64,000 nt of DNA. Source: Niveispirillum cyanobacteriorum (lineage in GTDB: Bacteria; Pseudomonadota; Alphaproteobacteria; Azospirillales; Azospirillaceae). Positions 1 through 13,623 of the stretch are shown piece by piece. Position 1 is the stretch's first letter. Every line of letters starts with the position of its first letter. Location: the NCBI RefSeq assembly GCF_002868735.1, contig NZ_CP025612.1, positions 496,001 through 560,000 of the forward strand, given 5' to 3'. The position numbers and the translations under genes were made by a program. The notes beneath the pieces were generated by a model that had not been told where the DNA came from, made no database searches, and worked only from the letters and a program-made list of their open reading frames with translations.

Positions 1-1
1 C

Positions 2-551
2 GACGTGCGCGATGCCGCTGCTAAATATGGCGTGGAGGCCGTGATCAGCGATGATCATCTGGAGGTGGAGGCCGCGATAGTGGCCGCCCGGCCCGAACTG
101 GTGCTGGGCACGCAGATGGAACGCCACATCGCAAAGCGGCTGCGTGTGCCCTGCGCCGTCATCTCTGCCCCCACGCATGTGCAGGATTTCCCGGCCCGCT
201 ATTCCCCCCAAATGGGGTTTGAAGGAGCGAATGTCATTTTCGACAGCTGGGTTCATCCGCTGATGATGGGGCTGGAGGAACATCTGTTGCAGATGTTCCG
301 CGACGATTTCGAATTCAACGACAGCGCCAGCGCCTCGCACCTGCATCCGCAGGCGCCGGCCGTCAAGACGGTGGAGGCAGCGCCGGCCCCGGTGGTGGCA
401 GCCGCCCCGACCGGGGTGATCGCCACCTGGACATTGGAGGCTGAAAGAGAGCTTCAGAAGGTTCCGTTCTTCGTCCGGGGCAAGGCCCGGCGTAACACCG
501 AACTCTTTGCCCAGGGCAAGGGGATTCATCCGATAACCGTGGAGACGCTGT

Positions 552-580
<29 letters not shown>
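2..580 (+). CDS. bchB: Light-independent protochlorophyllide reductase subunit B, C-terminal part (BchB)
   Basis: This is the last 192 codons of BchB, cut by the left edge of the window. BchN2B2 with the reductase BchL reduces the D-ring double bond of protochlorophyllide to chlorophyllide without light. The visible part shows a nitrogenase-like fold end with the family signature [17 protein letters not shown], then an Ala/Pro-rich linker (roughly residues 105-140 of the fragment). It ends in the small C-terminal domain with [25 protein letters not shown], which is diagnostic of BchB/ChlB. The frame is open to base 2, so the true start lies upstream. The end overlaps bchH by 29 bases, indicating translational coupling. 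Identification is firm from the C-terminal domain and the bchB-bchH-bchL-bchM order. Confidence 0.97.
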
Positions 581-5251
<4,671 letters not shown>

Positions 5252-5263
5252 CGGGGGCCTGCA

Positions 5264-5977
5264 ATGACGCATGTCGACCACATACGCCGAACCGGCGAGA
5301 TCGAACATTACTTCGATCGCACCGCCCTGGATGCCTGGAAGAAGCTGACCGGTGAACAGCCGGTCAGCGGCATCCGCGCGACCGTCCGGCGGGGCCGGGA
5401 CACCATGCGTCAAATCCTGATGGGCCTGTTGCCGAAGGACCTGACAGGCTGGCGCATTTTGGACGCCGGTTGCGGATCCGGCGTGATGTCGCTGGAACTG
5501 ATGGATCGCGGTGCCGATGTTCTGGGTATCGACCTGTCGGCACAGATGGTGGAATTCGCCCGTCAGCGTGCGACTGAGTATCGGTCTGGCGGCGCGCATG
5601 TGGGCACGGTGCGGTTCGACAGCGGCGACATGCTGGATGTGCAGCATGGCCGGTTCGATGCCGTGGTGGCCATGGATGTGCTGATCCATTATGAGGCCGC
5701 GCATGCGACGCGCGTGCTGGAACAGCTGGCGGCGCGCACCGACCGCAAGATGGTTTTCACGCTGGCGCCGGGCTCGCGCTTCCTGCGCACCATGTTGGCG
5801 GCAGGCCGGGCCTTCCCGCGCGGCAACCGCTCTCCTTCCATCTATCCGGTGGATACCGACCACCTTGTCGCCAACCTGGTCGCCGGCTCGGATATGGCGG
5901 GTTGGCTGGTCGGGCGGACAGAACGCGTTTCCATCGGGTTCTACAAATCCCAAGCCATGGAGGTCTTCCGGCCATGA
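5264..5977 (+). CDS. bchM: Magnesium protoporphyrin IX methyltransferase (BchM)
   Basis: BchM (237 residues) methylates the ring-C propionate of Mg-protoporphyrin IX using S-adenosylmethionine, giving the monomethyl ester that AcsF cyclises. The Rossmann SAM-binding motif ILDAGCGSG is at residues 65-73. The N-terminal EHYFDRTALDAWKKLTGE and the C-terminal ERVSIGFYKSQAMEVFRP segments are typical of the family. It begins 12 bases after bchL and its stop overlaps the lhaA start (ATGA). Its place right after bchH and bchL is conserved in purple bacteria. No unusual features are seen. Confidence 0.97.
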   Translation: MTHVDHIRRTGEIEHYFDRTALDAWKKLTGEQPVSGIRATVRRGRDTMRQILMGLLPKDLTGWRILDAGCGSGVMSLELMDRGADVLGIDLSAQMVEFARQRATEYRSGGAHVGTVRFDSGDMLDVQHGRFDAVVAMDVLIHYEAAHATRVLEQLAARTDRKMVFTLAPGSRFLRTMLAAGRAFPRGNRSPSIYPVDTDHLVANLVAGSDMAGWLVGRTERVSIGFYKSQAMEVFRP

Positions 5978-7413
5978 GCATGGGCGCCGCCAACCGCAGG
6001 ATTATCGGGCTCTGGCAGAAGCTGGGGACCCGTTACATGCCGTTCGCGGATGCGGCGTCCATGGAGATGCCGCTGTCGCGCCTGCTGCGACTGGCTTTGT
6101 TCCAGATATCGGTGGGCTGCGTCATGGTGCTGCTGAACGGCACTTTGAACCGTGTGATGATCGTGGAACTAGGCGTGCCGGTGGAACTGGTGTCCGCGGC
6201 CATCGCCATCCCGGTCCTGGCTGCGCCGTTGCGCCTGTTCTTCGGTTACCGGTCTGATGCCCATCGCTCCGTCCTTGGCTGGCGGCGTGTGCCCTATGTC
6301 TGGCTGGGCAGCCTGTTGCAGTTCGGGGGGCTGGCCATCATGCCGTTCGCCCTGTTGCTGCTGCAATCGCAGACGGTGGGGCCCGAGTGGGCGGGTGCGG
6401 TCGGTGCCTTCGGTGCTTTTATGCTGACTGGCTTTGGCATGCATATGTCACAGACGGCGGGGCTGGCGCTGGCCAGTGATCTGGTCCCGGCGGAAAAGCG
6501 ACCGCGTGTGGTCGCCTTGCTGTACGTCATGCTGCTGATCGGCATGATCGGGGCGTCTGCGTTCTACTCCGTGGCCTTGGTGGATTTCTCCGCCATGCAC
6601 CTGATCCAGGTGATCCAAGGGACAGCGGTCTTCACCATCGTTCTTAATGTCATCGCCATCTGGAAGCAGGAGGCCCGCAACCCGGCCCGGGTCGCCGAAC
6701 GCGGCACGCGTGCCGGCTTCTGGGACGCGCTTGCTCAGTATCGTAGCGATGCAGGCACCGTACGCCTCCTGCTGGCCGTTGCGGTCGGGTCGGCGGCCTT
6801 CTCCATGCAGGATATCCTGCTGGAACCTTATGGAGGTGAAATCCTGGGCATGTCGGTGGGGCGCACGACCCTGCTGACCGGCTTTTGGGCGATGGGCACC
6901 ATGGCGGGTTTCGCGTGGGCAGCGAAAAGCCTGGGCCGGGGCGGGGAGATGTACCGCATCGCCGCGCGCGGCCTGCTGATCGGGATCAGCGCCTTTTCGG
7001 TGATCATCCTGGCAGAGCCGCTGGAAATTCACAGCCTGTTCTATCTGGGCGCTGCCGGTGTCGGGCTGGGGGGCGGGCTGTTCTCTGTGGGTACCCTGCT
7101 GGGGGCCATGGCGGTATCGGCACGGTCGGAAAGCGGCATCGTGGTCGGTGCCTGGGGGGCGGTTCAGTCCACGGCCATGGGCTGCTCCCTGCTGGCCGCC
7201 GGTCTGATCAAGAATGGCGTCAACTCTCTGGCGCTCGATGGGCGCCTGGGTGAGGCGATGACGACCCGCGCTGCCGGCTATCTCACTGTCTATAGTTTTG
7301 AAATCGTACTGCTTTTCGTCTGCTTGGCAGTGATAGGCCCTCTGACGGGCCTGCGCTACCGGGCGGTGGGTTCTGGTGACATGCGTTTGGGCCTGGCGGA
7401 GATGCCCGGCTGA
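5974..7413 (+). CDS. lhaA: LhaA/PucC-type light-harvesting complex assembly transporter-like protein
   Basis: This 479-residue polytopic membrane protein belongs to the BCH2/PucC branch of the major facilitator superfamily. It has about 12 hydrophobic segments, starting with residues ~30-50 (LLRLALFQISVGCVMVLLNG) and including a conserved loop FFGYRSDAHRSVLGWRRVPY. Family members are needed for assembly of LH1 (LhaA) or LH2 (PucC), probably handling bacteriochlorophyll delivery. Position between bchM and puhA is that of lhaA, and no LH2 genes are in view, so LhaA is the better name. I chose the ATG at 5974, which overlaps the bchM stop as ATGA; a longer reading from 5902 lies inside bchM and is not needed. 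Confidence 0.93.
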   Translation: MSMGAANRRIIGLWQKLGTRYMPFADAASMEMPLSRLLRLALFQISVGCVMVLLNGTLNRVMIVELGVPVELVSAAIAIPVLAAPLRLFFGYRSDAHRSVLGWRRVPYVWLGSLLQFGGLAIMPFALLLLQSQTVGPEWAGAVGAFGAFMLTGFGMHMSQTAGLALASDLVPAEKRPRVVALLYVMLLIGMIGASAFYSVALVDFSAMHLIQVIQGTAVFTIVLNVIAIWKQEARNPARVAERGTRAGFWDALAQYRSDAGTVRLLLAVAVGSAAFSMQDILLEPYGGEILGMSVGRTTLLTGFWAMGTMAGFAWAAKSLGRGGEMYRIAARGLLIGISAFSVIILAEPLEIHSLFYLGAAGVGLGGGLFSVGTLLGAMAVSARSESGIVVGAWGAVQSTAMGCSLLAAGLIKNGVNSLALDGRLGEAMTTRAAGYLTVYSFEIVLLFVCLAVIGPLTGLRYRAVGSGDMRLGLAEMPG

Positions 7414-7449
7414 ACGCCGGCGCAAGCGCCATCAACTGGAGGGACAAAA

Positions 7450-8235
7450 ATGACCGGTTCTCTCGGCGGCAGCCTTGATGTGGCGCAGATGGTGCTCTAC
7501 GCCTTCTGGCTCTTCTTTGCCGGCCTTCTCTGGTATCTGCGGCAGGAGGATCGGCGGGAGGGCTACCCGCTGGAGGAGGATGCGACGGGACGGTACAACA
7601 AGAACCCGTTCCTGTTCATTCCCCCGAAAAAGACCTTCGTTCTGCCGCATGGTCAGGGTGCCAAGCAGGTGCCGGACTTTGTGCGCGATACGCGCCCCCT
7701 GTCCGCCAAGCGTTTTGCCAAGGCACCGGGTTCGCCGATCGAACCGCTGGGCAACCCGCTTCTGGCTGGCATCGGTCCCGGCTCCTGGGCGGAGCGGGCC
7801 GAACATCCTGATATGACGGCCCATGGTGATCCGCGCATCGTGCCGCTGCGCACGGCCGCCGGCTTTGCGATTGCCGAAGGCGAAACCGATCCGCGCGGCC
7901 TGTCCGTCGTCGCCTGCGATGGCAAGGTGGCGGGCACCGTTGCCGATGTCTGGGTGGACCGGTCAGAGCATCTGATCCGCTATTACGAAGTGGCCGTCGC
8001 CGCCGGTGAAACGGCGCGCAACGTGCTGCTGCCCAACAACTTCGTTGTGATCCAGACGGGTCGCGGTAACCGGCGTCAGCTTTATGTCCACGCGGTCACC
8101 GCAGCGCAGTTCGCGGACGTGCCGGCCACGGCACAGGACGGGATCGTGACCCTGCGTGAGGAAGACAAGATCGCCGCCTATTTCGGTGCCGGTCTTCTGT
8201 ACGCTGTCAGTGACAGACAGGAGTCGCTGCTGTGA
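7450..8235 (+). CDS. puhA: Photosynthetic reaction centre H subunit (PuhA)
   Basis: PuhA (261 residues) caps the cytoplasmic face of the L/M reaction centre and stabilises the quinone site and proton path. One transmembrane helix lies at about residues 11-30 (AQMVLYAFWLFFAGLLWYL), followed directly by RQEDRREGYPLE, a hallmark of H subunits. The remainder is the cytoplasmic PRC-barrel domain, with LSVVACDGKVAGTVADVWVDRSE near residue 155. A Shine-Dalgarno GGAGGG lies just before the ATG. The 3' end overlaps the puhB GTG start by four bases. It partners pufL and pufM on the other strand. Confidence 0.98.
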   Translation: MTGSLGGSLDVAQMVLYAFWLFFAGLLWYLRQEDRREGYPLEEDATGRYNKNPFLFIPPKKTFVLPHGQGAKQVPDFVRDTRPLSAKRFAKAPGSPIEPLGNPLLAGIGPGSWAERAEHPDMTAHGDPRIVPLRTAAGFAIAEGETDPRGLSVVACDGKVAGTVADVWVDRSEHLIRYYEVAVAAGETARNVLLPNNFVVIQTGRGNRRQLYVHAVTAAQFADVPATAQDGIVTLREEDKIAAYFGAGLLYAVSDRQESLL

Positions 8236-8903
8236 AACAGTTCATTGCCCGCGAACATGAGATTGAGCCGATCCCCGGCCTGCCGGGGCATTTGCCGGCA
8301 GGTGAGGAGATTCTCTGGCAGGGGCGTCCCTCCGCCCGGCTGGTGGCTAAGCATGTGCTCAAAAGCAACTGGATCGGCGGCTATTTCGTCGTCCTGGGCC
8401 TTTGGGCCGCCGCTGCCGGTGTGGCGGACGGCCAGCCGGTGGGTGGCATCCTGTTTTCTGTCGCCGTGCTGATTGGTCTGGCGGCATTGGCGCTTGGCCT
8501 GCTGGAACTGTTCGCCTGGGCGGTGGAGCGGACGACGCTTTATACCGTCACAAGCGAAAGGGTGGTGATGCGGTTCGGTGTGGCCCTGTCGATGACGCTG
8601 AACCTGCCCTTCTCCCAGATCGATACGGTCGCGCTGGGCCGGCTGGGCGGCAAGGCGGGGACCATCGCCATGGCCCTACGACAGGGGTATCGGCTGTCCT
8701 GGATGGTGCAGTGGCCGCATGTTCGTGGCTGGCGATTTGCATCCCCGGAACCCAGCCTGATCTGCCTGGCCGACGCCGAAGCGGTGGCCGCCATTATGAC
8801 CCTGGCCTATGGGCAGAATGCCAGCGCCCGGTCCGACCATCCGCGTCTGCAGGTGGCCGCCAATTTGGTTGATACCATCCCGCATGCTGTTGATGCGGAA
8901 TAG
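8232..8903 (+). CDS. puhB: Photosynthetic complex assembly protein PuhB
   Basis: PuhB (223 residues) is a PH-domain membrane protein that promotes assembly of the reaction centre-LH1 complex. The sequence has an N-terminal segment with LPAGEEILWQGRPS (residues ~18-31), two hydrophobic stretches (about 47-65 and 73-97) and then the bacterial PH-like domain with YTVTSERVVMRFG. Start is GTG at 8232, overlapping the puhA stop as GTGA. It lies in the fixed order puhA-puhB-puhC. The assignment rests on the PH-like domain plus context. Confidence 0.95.
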   Translation: MKQFIAREHEIEPIPGLPGHLPAGEEILWQGRPSARLVAKHVLKSNWIGGYFVVLGLWAAAAGVADGQPVGGILFSVAVLIGLAALALGLLELFAWAVERTTLYTVTSERVVMRFGVALSMTLNLPFSQIDTVALGRLGGKAGTIAMALRQGYRLSWMVQWPHVRGWRFASPEPSLICLADAEAVAAIMTLAYGQNASARSDHPRLQVAANLVDTIPHAVDAE

Positions 8904-8912
8904 GAGGGGATG

Positions 8913-9407
8913 ATGCCATCCGCGCTTAGCCTGGGTTATCTCGACAGCCGGAAGCGGCGGGGGACGAACCGGTTCCCGCGCTGGATATTGTTGTCCACCG
9001 CCATGCTTCTGACCTTCGCCACAGCCGCCGTTATGTTCGGTCAGGAAACGGGGATCGGGGTGGTGCGGGAGGAGGCGAGCCGTCCCGTCGCGATCCGCGA
9101 TATCACCATCACCCGCGCCGCAGGCGATAGGGTGATGGTCACGGACGCGACGACGGGGGCGGTGATTGCCGACTACCCCGTTGATGAGGGCGGGTTCGTT
9201 CGTGGCTCCTTGCGGGCCTTTGAACGGATGCGCGATGTGGCGGCGGCACCCAAGGACGCGCCCTACCGTCTGATCCGTTGGGAATCCGGGCGGGTTAGCC
9301 TGTCGGACACCGCGACGGGCGAACGCATCTATCTTGACGCATTTGGCCGGGACAACGCGGCGGCCTTTGCCGCCCTGCTCGGCCTGCAAGGGGGAGCGAA
9401 GTCATGA
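8913..9407 (+). CDS. puhC: Photosynthetic complex assembly protein PuhC
   Basis: PuhC (164 residues) is an LH1/reaction-centre assembly factor with one N-terminal membrane anchor (about residues 20-40, ILLSTAMLLTFATAAVMFG) and a periplasmic domain. The segment RDITITRAAGDRVMVTDATTG and the ending RLIRWESGRVSLSDTATGERIYLDAFG match the PuhC family pattern. Two ATGs occur in tandem at 8910 and 8913; AGGAGG at 8902-8907 is better spaced for the second, so I start at 8913. The stop overlaps the next gene by four bases. It is poorly conserved in sequence across bacteria, and context supports the name. Confidence 0.92.
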   Translation: MPSALSLGYLDSRKRRGTNRFPRWILLSTAMLLTFATAAVMFGQETGIGVVREEASRPVAIRDITITRAAGDRVMVTDATTGAVIADYPVDEGGFVRGSLRAFERMRDVAAAPKDAPYRLIRWESGRVSLSDTATGERIYLDAFGRDNAAAFAALLGLQGGAKS

Positions 9408-9709
9408 ACCCCGTCTTTGTCCTGATGCGGCGGCGGGAAACCGTCGACTGCACCGTCGAGATCAACAATACGTTCGAAGCGTTGGGCGCTCATCTGCGCT
9501 TCGATAATGGCGTCATCGTCCATCCGGGGGACGAGGTGCTGGTGCATGGGGCGCCGGTGCAGGTGCCCTATGGCGAAAGCCGCAGTTTCCGCCGCCAGGC
9601 GACCATTACCCGGGCCGGTGCGCTGGAGCGGGCCTGGACCCGGGCGACCGGCGATCTGGACATGCTGGAATTATGCGAATTCAACTTCACGGAGAGGGCG
9701 TTGTCATGA
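9404..9709 (+). CDS. Conserved photosynthesis-cluster protein of unknown function (101 aa)
   Basis: A 101-residue protein wedged between puhC and acsF, sharing four-base ATGA overlaps with both. A gene of this size at this place is common in photosynthesis clusters of purple bacteria, but I know of no assigned role. It has no signal peptide or membrane segment. It begins VFVLMRRRETVDCTVEIN, has a beta-rich middle (GVIVHPGDEVLVHGAPVQVPYGE) and an acidic end with LDMLELCEFNFTERALS. The tight overlap with acsF suggests made-together amounts and perhaps a role with the cyclase or in complex assembly; that is inference. Not to be confused with BciE/Ycf54-type cyclase partners, whose motifs I do not see. 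Confidence 0.85.
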   Translation: MNPVFVLMRRRETVDCTVEINNTFEALGAHLRFDNGVIVHPGDEVLVHGAPVQVPYGESRSFRRQATITRAGALERAWTRATGDLDMLELCEFNFTERALS

Positions 9710-10815
9710 GCAACCAGGCACTGAAGGCCAATCTCCACGACCATGAACCCTCAATCGAGGAAAAGCTGGCGGCGGTCAATGACACCACGCGCAGCGCGAT
9801 GGTCTCCACCATGCTGGCGCCGCGCTTCTACACCACCGATTTCGACGAGATGGATCGGATCAATGTGGAGCCGGTGCGCGCCGAATGGGACGCGCTGATC
9901 GCGCAAATGCGTAGCGACCCGAACAGGGGACATTTCCGCCGCAATGCCGACTGGGACAATATTGACATCAACGATCTTGAGCCAGCACTGCGCGAGGAAC
10001 TGACCGATTTCCTGGTCTCCTCCCTGACGTCGGAGTTTTCAGGCTGCGTCCTTTACAAGGAAATGAAGCGGCGGGGGACCAACAAGGAAATCTGTGAGCT
10101 GTTCGGCTACATGAGCCGTGATGAGTCCCGCCATGCCAGTTTCATCAATGACGCGCTGAAGGATTTCGGCATCGGCGTCAATATGGGCTTCCTGGCCAAG
10201 GCCAAGAAGTACACCTACTTCAAGCCCAAGTTCATTTATTACGCCACCTACCTGTCGGAAAAGATCGGCTACGCCCGATACATTACCATCTTCCGCCATC
10301 TGGAAAAGAACCCGGATCGCCGGTTTCACCCGATTTTCAAATGGTTCAAGGAATGGTGTAATGACGAATTCTCGCATGGTGAGGCGTTCTCTTTGATCAT
10401 CCGTTCGGATGAACGTTTGATGCAGGGCGTCAACAAGCTATGGATCAAGTTTTTCCTGTTGGCTGTGTTCGCCACCATGTATGTGCGCGACCATATGCGC
10501 CCGGCCTTTCATGCCGCCATGGGCGTGAATATTGATGATTACGACATGCGCGTTTTCCGCCTGACGTCGGAGATTTCGCGCCAATGCTTCCCGCTGGTCC
10601 TGGACCTGGACAATCCCGCCCTGTGCGAGGGGTTCCGGCGCATGGAACGGATTAACCAGCGCATGATGGCGGCCAAACAGCGCGGTGGCGTTATGGGCGC
10701 GGTCGGCAAGGCTTTCTGGGGCGCTGCTGCGGGCGTCAACTTCCTGCGCATGTACATGATCCCGGCAAAGACGAACGCGATCCCCGCGACCTCCCGCCTT
10801 CAGCCGGTCTGGTAG
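9706..10815 (+). CDS. acsF: Aerobic Mg-protoporphyrin IX monomethyl ester oxidative cyclase (AcsF)
   Basis: AcsF (369 residues) is the diiron, O2-dependent enzyme that forms the fifth ring of chlorophylls, turning Mg-protoporphyrin monomethyl ester into divinyl protochlorophyllide. Diiron ligand motifs are visible as DESRH (residues 139-143) and NDEFSHGEAF (Glu221, His224), with LTSEFSGCVLYKEM before them. The start at 9706 gives MSNQALKANLHDHE and overlaps the upstream stop (ATGA); the longer in-frame start at 9673 lies in the preceding gene. No anaerobic cyclase bchE is in the window, so pigment synthesis here at least can proceed with oxygen, as in aerobic anoxygenic phototrophs. Confidence 0.97.
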   Translation: MSNQALKANLHDHEPSIEEKLAAVNDTTRSAMVSTMLAPRFYTTDFDEMDRINVEPVRAEWDALIAQMRSDPNRGHFRRNADWDNIDINDLEPALREELTDFLVSSLTSEFSGCVLYKEMKRRGTNKEICELFGYMSRDESRHASFINDALKDFGIGVNMGFLAKAKKYTYFKPKFIYYATYLSEKIGYARYITIFRHLEKNPDRRFHPIFKWFKEWCNDEFSHGEAFSLIIRSDERLMQGVNKLWIKFFLLAVFATMYVRDHMRPAFHAAMGVNIDDYDMRVFRLTSEISRQCFPLVLDLDNPALCEGFRRMERINQRMMAAKQRGGVMGAVGKAFWGAAAGVNFLRMYMIPAKTNAIPATSRLQPVW

Positions 10816-10821
10816 GGCGCC

Positions 10822-11643
10822 ATGGAAGTCGCCAACCCGGTCATCGTTGTGCTGATCGCCATCGGGGTCTGGTGGTTGTCGACCGGGCTTGTTCTGGCCA
10901 TGGTCCATCGGACCGAGCGTGGCGGCTGGGGTCCGGTACAGGTCATGCCGCTGATGACGCTGTTCGGCGTCGCCGGCGTTGGTCTGATGTGGATTGGGGC
11001 GCAGGAGAAAACCTCGTTCGGGTCCTATGCCGGGTTCTTCGGGGCGCTGCTGGTCTGGGCCTGGCATGAAGCGGCGTTCCTGACCGGTGTCCTGATGGGT
11101 GGTCGGTCTGGGGAATGCCCGCCGGCCTTGTCCGGTTTCGCCCGGTTCCGGGCGGCGTGGGAAGCAATCAGTGACCATGAGATCGCCATCCTGATCACAG
11201 GGCTGGTACTGTGGCTGCTGCTGTCGGACAGTCCCAACCTGTTCGGTCTGGCGGCGTTCGGGCTGCTGTGGGGGATGCGGATTTCTGCCAAGCTGCTGAT
11301 CTTCTTCGGGGCGCCCAACGCAATCAGCGAATTGATGCCAAGCCGCATCGCGCATCTGAAAAGCTACTTCAAGACCGATCACCTAACGCCGCTTTTCTAT
11401 CTGCTGATGGGGGTGGCGGTGGCCCTGTTCGTCCTTCTGGTCATCGCAGCCAGTGAGGCGACACAGGATCATTCCGTGGTCGGGCACTCACTGCTGGCGA
11501 CGTTTATGGCGCTGGCCATCCTTGAACATCTGGTTCTCGTCCTTCCCGTCTCCGATACGGCGCTTTGGCGCTGGGCGGTGCCGGGTGGGGTCAAACATGG
11601 CCGGTCGCCCATTGTCGGGCCAGCGGCCGACAAGCAGCAATAA
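10822..11643 (+). CDS. puhE: Photosynthesis-cluster integral membrane protein PuhE
   Basis: PuhE (273 residues) is a DUF3623-type polytopic membrane protein of photosynthesis clusters; mutants in other species have altered bacteriochlorophyll and LH1 levels, but its exact action is unknown. About seven hydrophobic helices are seen, starting at residues 6-27 (PVIVVLIAIGVWWLSTGLVL). The conserved segments WAWHEAAFLTGVLMG and MRISAKLLIFFGAPN are present. It starts 6 bases after acsF and precedes hemA, the usual acsF-puhE-hemA order. The last ~20 residues are hydrophilic. Confidence 0.94.
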   Translation: MEVANPVIVVLIAIGVWWLSTGLVLAMVHRTERGGWGPVQVMPLMTLFGVAGVGLMWIGAQEKTSFGSYAGFFGALLVWAWHEAAFLTGVLMGGRSGECPPALSGFARFRAAWEAISDHEIAILITGLVLWLLLSDSPNLFGLAAFGLLWGMRISAKLLIFFGAPNAISELMPSRIAHLKSYFKTDHLTPLFYLLMGVAVALFVLLVIAASEATQDHSVVGHSLLATFMALAILEHLVLVLPVSDTALWRWAVPGGVKHGRSPIVGPAADKQQ

Positions 11644-11676
11644 ATCTGGAATACAGGGACGGAAAGGGGATTAAAG

Positions 11677-12894
11677 ATGGACATTTTCGCTCATATGCAA
11701 CAGGCATTGCACGACCTGAAGACAGCGGGCAATTACCGCGTCTTCGCTGAACTGGAACGTCAGTGCAGTGCCTTTCCCCGGGCGACAGTCCACCGTGCCG
11801 ATGGTGACACAGGTGAAGTCACCGTCTGGTGTTCCAATGATTATCTGGGCATGGGACAGAATCCCAAAGTGACCGGGCGGATGACGGAAATCATCGCCAA
11901 ATGCGGGGCAGGGGCCGGCGGCACCCGCAATATCTCCGGCACCAACCATTACCATGTGCAGTTGGAGAAGGAGCTCGCTGACCTGCATGGCAAGGAAGCG
12001 GCGCTCATCTTCACTTCCGGCTATGTCTCTAACTGGGCGGCGCTGGGTACCCTGCTGTCACGCATCCCGGGCATCATTGTCTATTCCGATGCCCTGAACC
12101 ATGCCTCGATGATCGAGGGCATCCGCCATTCCGGTTGTGAGCGCCGTGTCTTCCGGCACAATGATTATCAGCATTTGCGCAAGCTGATGGCCGCCGATGA
12201 TCCGAAGCTGCCGAAGATGGTCGCGTTTGAATCCGTCTATTCGATGGATGGCGACATCGCGCCGATCAAGGAGATCTGCGACGTGGCCGATGAATTCGGT
12301 GCCATCACCTATATCGATGAAGTGCATGCCGTCGGCATGTACGGCCCCCGTGGCGGCGGCGTGGCAGAGCGGGAAGGCCTGATGGACCGGATCACGGTTA
12401 TCGAAGGCACGCTTGGCAAGGCCTATGGCTGCATGGGCGGTTATATCACGGGATCGGAAGTGCTGGTCGATTTCGTCCGCTCCTTCGCATCCGGCTTCAT
12501 CTTCACCACGGCCCTGCCGCCGGCACTGGCCGCCGGTGCCACCGAGGCAATCCGGCATCTGAAGGAAAGCCAGGTCGAACGGGCCCGCCATCAGGCGACG
12601 GTGGCCAAGGTGCGCCAGGCACTGGACGCGCGCGGCATCCCACACATGCATAATCCCAGCCATATTGTGCCGGTGATGGTGGGCAATGCTGCCAAGTGCA
12701 AATGGATTTCCGACATCCTGCTGGATCAGTTCGGGATCTATGTGCAGCCCATCAACTATCCCACCGTTCCGGTGGGCACCGAACGTCTGCGCATCACGCC
12801 GACGCCGTTGCATTCGGACGCTGATATCAAGCATCTGGCCGATGCATTGTCGTCCCTGTGGTCTCAATGTGCGCTGGCCCGGAAGGTGGCGTGA
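11677..12894 (+). CDS. hemA: 5-aminolevulinate synthase (HemA/ALAS)
   Basis: This 405-residue PLP enzyme condenses glycine and succinyl-CoA to 5-aminolevulinate, the first step of tetrapyrrole synthesis by the C4 (Shemin) route used by alphaproteobacteria. The PLP lysine is Lys248 in the segment EGTLGKAYG, and the cofactor aspartate lies in [13 protein letters not shown] (Asp214). Other family stretches are [13 protein letters not shown] and [12 protein letters not shown]. Location within the photosynthesis operon would couple precursor supply to pigment demand; a second ALAS gene elsewhere in the genome is possible but not visible. A GGAAAGGGG ribosome site precedes the ATG. Confidence 0.97.
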   Translation: MDIFAHMQQALHDLKTAGNYRVFAELERQCSAFPRATVHRADGDTGEVTVWCSNDYLGMGQNPKVTGRMTEIIAKCGAGAGGTRNISGTNHYHVQLEKELADLHGKEAALIFTSGYVSNWAALGTLLSRIPGIIVYSDALNHASMIEGIRHSGCERRVFRHNDYQHLRKLMAADDPKLPKMVAFESVYSMDGDIAPIKEICDVADEFGAITYIDEVHAVGMYGPRGGGVAEREGLMDRITVIEGTLGKAYGCMGGYITGSEVLVDFVRSFASGFIFTTALPPALAAGATEAIRHLKESQVERARHQATVAKVRQALDARGIPHMHNPSHIVPVMVGNAAKCKWISDILLDQFGIYVQPINYPTVPVGTERLRITPTPLHSDADIKHLADALSSLWSQCALARKVA

Positions 12895-12909
12895 CCCCGG
12901 GAGGCGGCC

Positions 12910-13452
12910 ATGGGCATGATTGATCGAAAAATCGTCATTCCGGCGGTGGCCGCCGACGGATCGCTTTATCCAATCGAGAAGATGCAGGCCCATATCACGG
13001 GCCAACTGCATCTGGCGGTGTCGGTCTTCGTCTTTGACAGGGACCGATTGCTGCTGCAGAAGCGTGCCCAGGGCAAATATCATTGCGGGGGTCTTTGGGC
13101 CAACACCTGCTGCTCCCACCCGCACTGGCAGGAAACGGTTGAAGATTGCGCCGCCCGCCGTTTGACAGAGGAACTGGGGATTACGCTGCCCCTGCGGCGT
13201 CACCAGACTGTCGATTATGAGGCTGATGTCGGCGCTGGCCTGCGCGAGCATGAGCGTGTGACGCTGTTCAGCGCCTCGGCTGATAGGACCCGTCTGGTCT
13301 CATTTCCGGACCCGGAAGAGGTTGAGGCTATCCGATGGATCAGCTTGGCCAACCTACGGCGTGAAATCGCGCGCGATCCCAACAGCTTCACACCGTGGCT
13401 GCGGATCTACATGGACCGGTTTCCCGACCTGTCCTTCGGCCAAGCGGCCTGA
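12910..13452 (+). CDS. idi: Isopentenyl-diphosphate delta-isomerase, type I (Idi)
   Basis: Idi (180 residues) interconverts isopentenyl and dimethylallyl diphosphate, feeding CrtE and the geranylgeranyl tail of bacteriochlorophyll. It has the Nudix fold with the catalytic cysteine in LWANTCCSHP (about residues 60-69) and the Nudix helix ARRLTEELGI (about 83-92). It begins 15 bases after hemA and is the last gene of the plus-strand operon. A type I Idi inside a photosynthesis cluster is known from other purple bacteria. A hairpin beyond it (13527-13550) separates it from convergent pufC. Confidence 0.95.
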   Translation: MGMIDRKIVIPAVAADGSLYPIEKMQAHITGQLHLAVSVFVFDRDRLLLQKRAQGKYHCGGLWANTCCSHPHWQETVEDCAARRLTEELGITLPLRRHQTVDYEADVGAGLREHERVTLFSASADRTRLVSFPDPEEVEAIRWISLANLRREIARDPNSFTPWLRIYMDRFPDLSFGQAA

Positions 13453-13526
13453 TTTTCAAAGTCGTGGATCAGCGATGAGCGTCGGCGACTGCTAGCCCGT
13501 TTCACATGCGCTGGACAAAAGAAAAC

Positions 13527-13550
13527 AGGGGGAGCCTTGCGGCTCCCCCT
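13527..13550 (-). terminator. Intrinsic terminator of the puf operon
   Basis: A perfect 10-bp stem (AGGGGGAGCC / GGCTCCCCCT) with a 4-base TTGC loop. Read on the minus strand, it is followed by TGTTTTCTTTT, a U-rich tail, so it fits a rho-independent terminator for pufC transcription about 75 bases past the pufC stop. There is no T tract on the plus strand, but the stem may also slow idi readthrough. Confidence 0.8.
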
Positions 13551-13623
13551 GGAGTTGTCGCCGTCATGGGGGAACGACGGCCCATGACAGGGGAAGCTGC
13601 GGGACGTGCCCGCAGCAGGCCCT

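Noticed and set aside
13453-13623. pufX or an LH2 (puc) gene near the puf operon
   Set aside because: No small open frame with a membrane helix follows pufC or pufM; the gap holds only the terminator, and pufC is present as in species lacking pufX.
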